A DNA stretch of 64,000 bases from a virus: the IMG/VR virus record IMGVR_UViG_3300046170_000478, positions 1-64,000 of that record. The stretch is one strand, 5' to 3'. The notes beneath the pieces are model-generated. The model had not been told where the DNA came from. It saw only the letters and a program-made list of their open reading frames with translations, and searched no databases. Positions 38,830-46,066 of the stretch are shown here, in pieces. The stretch's first letter is position 1. Every line of letters begins with the position of its first letter. The position numbers and the translations under genes were made by a program.

Positions 38830-39252
38830 ATGAGTGAGAAAAAACCAGCAAAGAAAATGAAAGCTTCAAAGGGAATTGAAAAGAAACACTTAGAGGAGTT
38901 TGATGTCACTGATGGTAAGCACAGGAGTTCCAAGGAGGAACAGATTGAACATGTAAAAGAACTAGAGGATCTATTGGGTATGCCTCAAATGAATCCTTAT
39001 GGGACACTACATCGAGACGTTTTCAGGCAACGTCTAGATTCTTGCAATGCTTCTGAATTAACTGATTTAGCAGCTAGAGTTGGCATCCCGAGAGAGAGAA
39101 ACATGAACCTGCTGAGAAAATCTTTGATGAAATCTTTTGATTTTTATGTACAGAAACACAATGTAACAGTTCAGGGTTCATCTAAACCAATTTTAGATCC
39201 AAGTTCCCCAGACTACGAATCTACTGTAAGGTTATTTAAAGAAGGTTTTTAA
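38830..39252 (+). CDS. Head-completion-region protein, unknown
   Basis: The 140-residue protein starts with a Lys-rich arm (EKKPAKKMKASKGIEKKH) and has helices (EHVKELEDLLGM, DVFRQRLDSCNASEL). It is followed by neck-type genes. It may contact DNA or the portal (inference); not recognised. Confidence 0.5.
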   Translation: MSEKKPAKKMKASKGIEKKHLEEFDVTDGKHRSSKEEQIEHVKELEDLLGMPQMNPYGTLHRDVFRQRLDSCNASELTDLAARVGIPRERNMNLLRKSLMKSFDFYVQKHNVTVQGSSKPILDPSSPDYESTVRLFKEGF

Positions 39253-39255
39253 TTA

Positions 39256-39744
39256 ATGAATGATCTTGGAGTTTTAGCTACTGACATTGTCACATATGAT
39301 TTCCCTAATGATACGGGGTCATATAATGTTGGATTTGTTTCTGGGTGGCTGGAAACTAATATTGGAGAGTTTAATGGGCTTATACATGAAGAATTTTCAG
39401 TAGACTCTACTGGAGCGATCTTGATGGATAATACAGGTCTAGCTGAAGTAGAAAAGAATATTTTTTCTAAATTGTATGAGATCTGGTATTACCAAAAATC
39501 AGCAAGAGAATCTCTAAGATCATTTACTTATTCTGATTCTGTAGATTGGGTGACCATTAAAGAAGGTGACACGACAATCCAGAGACAGAATAAAAACTCT
39601 GTAGCCAAAACGTATAAGGATTTAGGAGAACAAGCTCAAGAAGCTCTTGATGGACTCCTTTTCCAGTATAACTATCAAAAATCTTCCCCTGTTCAAGTTG
39701 CAGGGACAGATGGAACTTTTAACTTGTCTGGTCAATTAGTTTAA
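39256..39744 (+). CDS. Head-tail connector protein (adaptor-like)
   Basis: The 162-residue protein, placed first among the small neck genes, has a helical core (AEVEKNIFSKLYEIWYYQK, SVAKTYKDLGEQAQEALDGL). This is compatible with the adaptor ring that docks under the portal. Called by position and size. Confidence 0.5.
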   Translation: MNDLGVLATDIVTYDFPNDTGSYNVGFVSGWLETNIGEFNGLIHEEFSVDSTGAILMDNTGLAEVEKNIFSKLYEIWYYQKSARESLRSFTYSDSVDWVTIKEGDTTIQRQNKNSVAKTYKDLGEQAQEALDGLLFQYNYQKSSPVQVAGTDGTFNLSGQLV

Positions 39745-39745
39745 T

Positions 39746-40192
39746 ATGCCCTCCTTACTCACAGACGCTGAAAAATCCGCTATTAATTCTGCTTTAAGTA
39801 GCATTCATGATACATTTGCTAGAAACATCTTTATCTACGTCAAGGAGGCTTCTGTGGTCCCAGCTGAGCTTAATTTTAACCCTTTGTATGGCAGAAATAA
39901 AAACGCAGCCAAAATCTCTTCTGAGATAACTCTGACCAAGTACACGTTCCCTGCTCGCATTTATTATAAAAACGAACAAAAAGAAGATATACTAGATGGG
40001 AACGGACAAATGAATCTTGTAGGATCAGAAGGCCAAATTAGAGTCAAAATAAAAGCTGACGCATACGAAAAACTTAAGATTTGTTCAAAGATAGAAGTTG
40101 ATGATCAACTCTTTGTAATTGATGGAGATGCAAAAATCATCGGACCATTTGATACCCAATTTTACTCGATCTTTTTGAAACGTGAAAACTAA
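39746..40192 (+). CDS. Head-tail connector protein (stopper-like)
   Basis: The 148-residue beta-rich protein has AKISSEITLTKYTFPARIYY and VGSEGQIRVKIKADAYEKL. Second in the neck cluster, where a stopper protein is expected. It overlaps the next gene by 1 nt. Confidence 0.5.
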   Translation: MPSLLTDAEKSAINSALSSIHDTFARNIFIYVKEASVVPAELNFNPLYGRNKNAAKISSEITLTKYTFPARIYYKNEQKEDILDGNGQMNLVGSEGQIRVKIKADAYEKLKICSKIEVDDQLFVIDGDAKIIGPFDTQFYSIFLKREN

Positions 40193-40593
40193 TGGCAAAA
40201 AAGAATTTCATGAGGGTTTCAAAGCCCGTGGTGACTATAGACGCCAAAGAACTACTAAGAGAGCTTACCGCAGATAGCCCGAATAGTAAATCTATGGCGA
40301 TGGCTATTCGGCAGGTTATCGCTCCAAAAATAGAGGATAGGCAGAAAGACCTACAAAAAGAATTTAAAGTACACCCAATCACAGTTGAATTAGATGCTGG
40401 TCCGACTGCGTCTAATACTAGTGGAAGCTTGGGAGGATACGGTAACCTTTTTTCTTTTATAGGTTTCTCAGGAGGAGATAACCCAACGGAAATTATATCT
40501 GAGATTTTCAGACAAAAGATTAGGTTTACGGTACGGAGAAGAAATAACAAAGGGCAATACAATGTTACTTTTTTATATACCCTCTACAGATGA
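40192..40593 (+). CDS. Neck/tail-completion protein, N-terminal part
   Basis: The 133-residue frame has a helical N-half (ELTADSPNSKSMAMAIRQVI) and then FTVRRRNNKGQYNV, after which it ends in TFLYTLYR. Its continuation appears to lie in the +1 frame (40562-40834) after a T6 run at 40569-40574. The two probably are one tail-completion protein of about 215 residues, broken by a frameshift or read by ribosomal slippage. Confidence 0.6.
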   Translation: MAKKNFMRVSKPVVTIDAKELLRELTADSPNSKSMAMAIRQVIAPKIEDRQKDLQKEFKVHPITVELDAGPTASNTSGSLGGYGNLFSFIGFSGGDNPTEIISEIFRQKIRFTVRRRNNKGQYNVTFLYTLYR

Positions 40594-40834
40594 CATATAT
40601 AATTTGACTCCGATCCCTTGGATGACAGGAAAGAGTTGGGCGAAAAGCGTTGAAGAGGGAGGTATAACAAACTTAGGGCAGTTTCTATACAGCTCTACTG
40701 GTTTTGGGCAATCTTCTTCTGGTACGGGTATACAGGTCAAAAATAGATCTTCTGGTGTAAAGTTTACTAGGACTCCGTATATCGGGCAGTTAATAGAGAA
40801 TTTTAAAAAGAATTTGTTAAGGTTAGATAGATGA
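40562..40834 (+). CDS. Neck/tail-completion protein, C-terminal part
   Basis: The 90-residue frame contains IPSTDDIYNLTPIPWMTG, SWAKSVEEGG and GIQVKNRSSGVKFTRTPYIG. This block looks like the C-terminal part of neck proteins. Its ATG (40562) lies inside the preceding gene without a ribosome-binding site. The peptide MLLFY before the IPS segment does not look like a natural start. Overlaps the next gene by 4 nt. Confidence 0.55.
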   Translation: MLLFYIPSTDDIYNLTPIPWMTGKSWAKSVEEGGITNLGQFLYSSTGFGQSSSGTGIQVKNRSSGVKFTRTPYIGQLIENFKKNLLRLDR

Positions 40835-41715
40835 AAGCACAATTTGATCAGAATATTTTATCCAGTTTTTACCTATGGTTTGAAAATCGCTTGTTGAGCG
40901 ATTCTGCTAAGGCTTATAAAATAGATTTAGATAATGCTTTTGTATCAGGATCTTTTTCTGATATACCGTCAACTCATATAGGATTTCAAGGCAAGTACCG
41001 ATCTCTTGTAGGCGAATATGGCGTTGATAATCCAAACTCAGGTTTTTTCTTAGGGAATGATTTCATTACAGGCGATTATGACGAAAATGGAGGTATTTTT
41101 ACAGATTACGAAAATGGTAGACTTATTTTCCCGCAAGCGTCTGGTGCAGAGATAGCAAGCAATGCTTTGACGGCAAATTCTACAGTAAAAGAAGTAAATA
41201 CCTATATCACAAATGATACTGATGCTCAAATCATCATTCATTCTGATTTTAAAGATAGCGCTACAGAGTTGCCTTATCAGTATGGTAAAACGGGAGAGTT
41301 TGATGAGACCACTTACTTTTTGCCAGCATGTTTCATATCTGTAGCTTCTTCAGATAACAAGGAGTTTTCTTTCGGCGGAGAGGAAGACACTACTACTAGA
41401 ATCAGAGTTATGGTATTATCCTTTGATAATTATACTCTAGATTCTGTTCTGTCTTTATTCAGAGACTCTGTCAGAAAAGACATGACTCATGTCCCATATG
41501 AAGATTTCCCATACGGTTTCTCTTTTTCAATTAAAGATTTCCCTTATAATTATAATAATTTAATCTCAGGACAATCAGACCCTGTGAAGTCTCATATCAA
41601 GGATGTTTCAGTCTCAAAAATTGTGTCAGAAAGAATTAGGGAGAATTTAAATAAGAACATTTCAATTGGATATATCGATTTTGAATTATGTACTTATCGT
41701 TTCCCCAGAGCTTAA
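40831..41715 (+). CDS. Tail-region structural protein, unknown
   Basis: The 294-residue protein lies between neck and tail tube genes. It begins with a short helix and is then mixed beta with acidic loops, ending RENLNKNISIGYIDFELCTY. A tail-terminator or tail-completion role is likely by position; no motif recognised. Confidence 0.5.
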   Translation: MKAQFDQNILSSFYLWFENRLLSDSAKAYKIDLDNAFVSGSFSDIPSTHIGFQGKYRSLVGEYGVDNPNSGFFLGNDFITGDYDENGGIFTDYENGRLIFPQASGAEIASNALTANSTVKEVNTYITNDTDAQIIIHSDFKDSATELPYQYGKTGEFDETTYFLPACFISVASSDNKEFSFGGEEDTTTRIRVMVLSFDNYTLDSVLSLFRDSVRKDMTHVPYEDFPYGFSFSIKDFPYNYNNLISGQSDPVKSHIKDVSVSKIVSERIRENLNKNISIGYIDFELCTYRFPRA

Positions 41716-41762
41716 ATTGGTGTAAGAAGGTGTAAACCTTTACATTTTTAACTTAAAATCTT

Positions 41763-43046
41763 ATGGCTTCTAGAACTAGAATAATTTCACAAAGCAAGGC
41801 TGTTTATGTATCCCCTACTGGTACACTCGGTGGGCTTACCACCCCTGAAAAGGCAGTTACTGGGGTTATGCCTCAACAATTACACCGTGTAGATACTTTA
41901 TCTTTTGATGTTGATATCGCTGGAGGGCGACAGGACATTAGAGAGTTTGGTCAATTGGCACGAATCGGAACAATCACTTTGGGTGATCTAAACCCATCTT
42001 TTTCTCTGGGTTATTACCTTGGAAATGGAGAAAACGAGGGTAATTTGGGATTCAATGGTCTTGGTAGAAGCGCTGTAGATGGTTCTTTGCAAGATCAATT
42101 TATTTCTGGGATTCTTGCTGAAGATCCCGCTAAAAGAGAAAAGAATCTTTTCATATTGACTGTTAAAGAGGGTGAGGATGCTTTTGCATCTACGAGTTCA
42201 TTTAACGATAACCCAACTGGGAGATTTACCACTGCTGAAAGAGCGGGCCATGATGTTGTTTCTCTCGGAAACTGCAACTTTGAAAGTTATACTGTTAACT
42301 TTGCTGTTGGAGAGATCCCTAGGGTAGATATTGATGGAACCGCAGAAAACATTACTTTTGATACTACCAGTTCTGGCCTTTATAACCCATCTTTGAACAA
42401 GGCGGGAGGACGAGCTGACACAGGACAATTCATGTTAGGAACTCCTAGTACAGGTAATATGGACGTTCTTGTTCTTCGTCCAGAAGACGTAAGTTTAGCC
42501 TTCTCAAAAGAAGAATTCTCATTTGGTGGAACAGATCTTGGAGATATGCATGTGCAAAGCGCCTCAATTGAAGTCCCTCTTTCTAGGACTCCCATTGAAG
42601 CTCTAGGATCAGCTAAAGCTGTTGCTAAACCTTTGGATTTCCCAATCAATGTAACTATGTCAGTTAGTGCGTTGCTAAAGAATATCCACTCAGGTCAAAT
42701 CGACAAAATCTTGACTGGAAATGCTGGAAACGAAACCACGAACATCACCCTTACTGTTAAGGGCGATGATGGAAAAACCAAGCATCAATACACTATGCAG
42801 AAGGCAGTGATGGATTCACAAGGATTCTCCCAAGGCTTAGATGATAACGAATCAATTGAATTGACATTCTCCACTCAGATTGGAGGAATAAATCAAACTG
42901 ATCAGGGATTGTTCTACTCTGGTGTTAATGCAAGTCAACCTGATGTATATAGTAGTACTGCTACTCAGAAATTTGGAGATGGATTCATGTATAAAAAGAA
43001 CAATGCGATATCACCATACTCCTTGGAAGACGGAGCTGGGTCTTAA
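41763..43046 (+). CDS. Major tail tube protein
   Basis: The 427-residue protein has FDVDIAGGRQDIREFGQLAR, DLNPSFSLGYYLGNG and SIEVPLSRTPIEALGSA segments. It is beta-rich, followed by a terminator, and sits at the tube position. It should stack in rings to form the tail tube. Upstream region has two GTGTAA boxes and TAAAAT 3 nt from the ATG. The second gene (43110) shares RxG...SVDR-type and SxxLxRTPVxxLG segments. Confidence 0.75.
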   Translation: MASRTRIISQSKAVYVSPTGTLGGLTTPEKAVTGVMPQQLHRVDTLSFDVDIAGGRQDIREFGQLARIGTITLGDLNPSFSLGYYLGNGENEGNLGFNGLGRSAVDGSLQDQFISGILAEDPAKREKNLFILTVKEGEDAFASTSSFNDNPTGRFTTAERAGHDVVSLGNCNFESYTVNFAVGEIPRVDIDGTAENITFDTTSSGLYNPSLNKAGGRADTGQFMLGTPSTGNMDVLVLRPEDVSLAFSKEEFSFGGTDLGDMHVQSASIEVPLSRTPIEALGSAKAVAKPLDFPINVTMSVSALLKNIHSGQIDKILTGNAGNETTNITLTVKGDDGKTKHQYTMQKAVMDSQGFSQGLDDNESIELTFSTQIGGINQTDQGLFYSGVNASQPDVYSSTATQKFGDGFMYKKNNAISPYSLEDGAGS

Positions 43047-43067
43047 TATAACTATTATATCTAGAAA

Positions 43068-43095
43068 AAGCCTCGCAGGAATGCGGGGCTTTTTT
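43068..43095 (+). terminator. Intrinsic terminator after the tube gene
   Basis: AAGCCTCGCA (43068-43077) pairs with TGCGGGGCTT (43082-43091), one G-T, 4-nt loop, then TTTTTT. Confidence 0.92.
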
Positions 43096-43096
43096 G

Positions 43097-43104
43097 TGTA
43101 AACT
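43097..43104 (+). promoter_or_regulatory. Late-type start box TGTAAACT
   Basis: TGTAAACT sits directly after the terminator U-tract and 5 nt before ATG 43110, so transcription must restart here if the terminator is efficient. Confidence 0.5.
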
Positions 43105-43109
43105 ACTAT

Positions 43110-43955
43110 ATGCCAGATAGGATTCATGCTAGTGATGTTCAGCTTTTTGTAGATGATCAGCGGATTCCTTCTGTAACCTCTCTATCTATTTCATCTCCTA
43201 AGAGTGTTGTTGATATCCAAAGATTAGGAGCTTCCCACTCTGTAGACAGAATATTAACCTCTAACCAATCTACCACATTAACCTATGACGTTAATTTAAC
43301 AACTGGAGCTACTGGAATTGACCCTATTTACAGCTACCAAAATATGAAGTCAGGTTTTTTGTCTACTGGCTTTTTTGAATTTAAAGCAAAGGACTCTGTT
43401 GGTGTGACCACTATTTCTGGAGCATCTTTAACATCTTATTCTATTAATGGATCTGTGGGGGATATTGTTAAGGGATCTTCTTCTTACGAGGGAGATGGAG
43501 CTATTTTTACTGACGCTGGAGCTTTAACAAGTGAATCTAACGATATATTTGACGGTTTCTTTAGACCTGAAGATATCGAGATCTCCACATCTTCTAACGG
43601 CGACGAAGGAATAGATTCTACTAGTTTGAATATACAAGATTTTTCTATATCAGTTTCTCTTCAAAAGACTCCTGTAACTAGGTTGGGTACTAGAGTCCCT
43701 CAATACAGATATCCTCAGATGCCAGCTCAGGGAAATCTTAATTTCAATGTTTTAAAGACAGATGTTACTGGAATTAATATTTCCAGTCTAGTTTGCGAAA
43801 GCGGGGTGATTACTATCGACTTAAAAGGTAGAGACAATGAATCTATTTTAGATTTTACTACAAGTGGCTGTTGTTTAGAATCTGTTGAGGAATCGACTTC
43901 TCTAGACGATAATACTTCTGTAAGCTTCTCTTACTATTTCCCAATAATAAAATGA
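43110..43955 (+). CDS. Second tail-tube-like protein
   Basis: The 281-residue protein resembles the product of 41763 in plan. It has SLSISSPKSVVDIQRLGASH followed by SVDRIL, a central beta domain, and ISVSLQKTPVTRLGTRVPQY near the end (compare PLSRTPIEALG). Probably a paralogue used in the tube or at its end. Overlaps the next gene by 4 nt. Confidence 0.6.
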   Translation: MPDRIHASDVQLFVDDQRIPSVTSLSISSPKSVVDIQRLGASHSVDRILTSNQSTTLTYDVNLTTGATGIDPIYSYQNMKSGFLSTGFFEFKAKDSVGVTTISGASLTSYSINGSVGDIVKGSSSYEGDGAIFTDAGALTSESNDIFDGFFRPEDIEISTSSNGDEGIDSTSLNIQDFSISVSLQKTPVTRLGTRVPQYRYPQMPAQGNLNFNVLKTDVTGINISSLVCESGVITIDLKGRDNESILDFTTSGCCLESVEESTSLDDNTSVSFSYYFPIIK

Positions 43956-44353
43956 TTACTAGCGGAAACCTACCAAATTATAAAAATTGTATCTACAATG
44001 TAGATGTAACGATTGATTCTCCCATCAGTGGTTTTGAGTTTTCCATTATGGAGACAGGGATAGACGGAGGTTTTAAAACAGCTAACTTAATGACGTTTTC
44101 TGGAGCGGAAGGTTATATATTTGACCAAAGTGGCAACTTTTTTGGAGGGTATAGAAGTGGCGTCCCCTTTGACCTTGAAATACATCATGATTTTTTAAAC
44201 TCCACATTTTCTTATTACAAAGATAATATTTTAATAGCTAATGGATTAGATGTGACGGGAGATAGTATTTTGAATGGAAGGCCAAATCTAGTTATGTTCA
44301 CTAAACATGGGGAATCGGTACTTTCTTTAGAGGCCACAGGTTGTATAAGTTGA
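43952..44353 (+). CDS. Small tail-associated beta protein, unknown
   Basis: The 133-residue protein has many beta strands (NVDVTIDSPISGFEFSIM, NFFGGYRSGVPFDLEIHHD). It resembles a jelly-roll or lectin-like decoration. Not recognised; virion location inferred from neighbours. Confidence 0.5.
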   Translation: MITSGNLPNYKNCIYNVDVTIDSPISGFEFSIMETGIDGGFKTANLMTFSGAEGYIFDQSGNFFGGYRSGVPFDLEIHHDFLNSTFSYYKDNILIANGLDVTGDSILNGRPNLVMFTKHGESVLSLEATGCIS

Positions 44354-44384
44354 TTTTTTTCTGTATATTTATATAATAATATAC

Positions 44385-45197
44385 ATGAAAGAGCTATACT
44401 CGTTTGATGTAAAGAGAACCATTGAGAAAGAGGTTCCTCATGTCAAAAAAACTAAAAATGGTCCAGTTGAAACTACTAAAAAAGTAAAAAACACCATTAA
44501 GAATAGAATTGTTTTTCGGAAGCCATCTATTCTAGACCTTGAAGACGCCGAGTTCTTCTACGGGCAGAAATACAACGAATATATTAACGCTGGATTTTTA
44601 ACTAAAGCTATGCTGTCTAAGAAACTTGGAGACATGGGTGGGCTTACTTCTAAAACGTCCCAAGAAGCCATGAACCAGATTATCATTGATAATATGGAAT
44701 CCTCAAGAACGATTGAATTTTTTGCTGGTGCAAAAGATTTGTCTGAAGAGCAAGAAGAGCAGTTAGAAGAAGCTAAAAAACTGTTTACGCACACTAAAGT
44801 TCAACTACATGAATACGAAACTTCTCTAAGGTCTCAATTCAGTCAAACTGCAGACTCAAAAGCTGAGATTAAGGTTATTGAGTGGCTGGTGTTGAATTTC
44901 TCTTATTTTGAAGATAGTGTAAGTGACAAGAAAGATTTGTTTGAGATTTTTGAAGGAGATGAATTTGAGCAAAAGCGCATGTTCTTGATTAGACTACAAG
45001 AAGCTGAAGACGAAGACATTGAAGACGCTACATTCTTAAGAGCCAAAAAGATTTACGACGAGTGTTTTGAGAAGCTTATTAGGGTTGCTAGCATTTGGTA
45101 TAATAAAATGGGCAATGATCAGAAATCAATTGATGAAGCTCTAAAAGACCTGTTTGAACCTGAAGCAGAAGCTTTAGATGAACAACAAGGAGAATAA
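44385..45197 (+). CDS. Tail assembly chaperone-like protein
   Basis: The 270-residue protein lies just before the tape measure, the position of tail assembly chaperones. It has a basic N-terminus, a KPSILDLEDAEFFYGQKY start of the core and acidic helices toward the end (EALKDLFEPEAEALDEQQ). The last 20 nt overlap the next gene. Assigned by synteny. Confidence 0.6.
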   Translation: MKELYSFDVKRTIEKEVPHVKKTKNGPVETTKKVKNTIKNRIVFRKPSILDLEDAEFFYGQKYNEYINAGFLTKAMLSKKLGDMGGLTSKTSQEAMNQIIIDNMESSRTIEFFAGAKDLSEEQEEQLEEAKKLFTHTKVQLHEYETSLRSQFSQTADSKAEIKVIEWLVLNFSYFEDSVSDKKDLFEIFEGDEFEQKRMFLIRLQEAEDEDIEDATFLRAKKIYDECFEKLIRVASIWYNKMGNDQKSIDEALKDLFEPEAEALDEQQGE

Positions 45198-46047
45198 ATA
45201 TTCTATTGACTTATTAGACATAGTTCGTGGATACAGTGTTTTAACAAGTTCTGATAGTCAATGCTATTTTAAGCACTTTACGGTGCTTGAACTTCTTGAA
45301 TTAGATAACCTTCAAGAAATTGATATTAGTCGATCTATAAAATCAGGCATTAAGACCGAGAAAGACCTAGTTGAGACTGCTATTAAAAGAAAGTCTTGGT
45401 CAGTGCAGAAAGAGGACAAAATAAAGTCCTTAGAGTGGACTATAAAAAAATCACTTACAGCTTTCGGCAAGATTGAAGATCCCAAACAAAAGGAAATATT
45501 CAAGAGGCAGATAGATAGCCAAGAAGACGAACTCAAAGAAATCAGGGTTAAAAGAGCCAATATAACTTCTTATAGTGCGGAGCACTTATCTGAAGTGAAA
45601 AGAGTTAAGAGGATGTTTAAACAGTCTATTTTTATGGATTTAGATTTTACAGAATCTCCAACCCAAGATCAAGAGCTTGTTTTTACTACAGCGATGTTCT
45701 CTAGGTATGGGGAACTCAATAATCGAGAATCAATATTAAAAGCATCTTATTTTGGTGGGTTTTTTGATTTATTCTCTGCTCAAGATGGAAATCCTTTAAC
45801 TCTCTTGGGCAAGACATTTGAGGATATAACAAATTTCCAAAAGTATCTAATTGTAGTCTCTAATGGGTTATTAAATAAGATTAAAAATACAAGAATACCC
45901 GAAGAAATTTATGGAGACCCAGTAAGAATGATGAATTACGAGGAGAAAGAAGAGAAGGATACAAAGGTTTCTCATGGTCTAGATGATCTAAGACGTAAAT
46001 CTCAAGTAAGAGGGGGAGAACTTAAAGCAGAGGACTTTTTAAGCTGA
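45178..46047 (+). CDS. Second tail assembly chaperone-like protein
   Basis: The 289-residue charged helical protein (QVREDKIKSLEWTIKKSL-like, RQIDSQEDELKEIRVKRAN) lies between the first chaperone and the tape measure. It starts with its own ATG 20 nt inside the preceding gene in the +1 frame. The pair resembles G/GT organisation but no slippery site was found. Confidence 0.55.
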   Translation: MNNKENKYSIDLLDIVRGYSVLTSSDSQCYFKHFTVLELLELDNLQEIDISRSIKSGIKTEKDLVETAIKRKSWSVQKEDKIKSLEWTIKKSLTAFGKIEDPKQKEIFKRQIDSQEDELKEIRVKRANITSYSAEHLSEVKRVKRMFKQSIFMDLDFTESPTQDQELVFTTAMFSRYGELNNRESILKASYFGGFFDLFSAQDGNPLTLLGKTFEDITNFQKYLIVVSNGLLNKIKNTRIPEEIYGDPVRMMNYEEKEEKDTKVSHGLDDLRRKSQVRGGELKAEDFLS

Positions 46048-46051
46048 TAGG

Positions 46052-46059
46052 TGTAAATT
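46052..46059 (+). promoter_or_regulatory. Late-type start box TGTAAATT
   Basis: TGTAAATT ends 7 nt before ATG 46067 in the only short gap between chaperone and tape measure. Confidence 0.4.
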
Positions 46060-46066
46060 ACACTAT

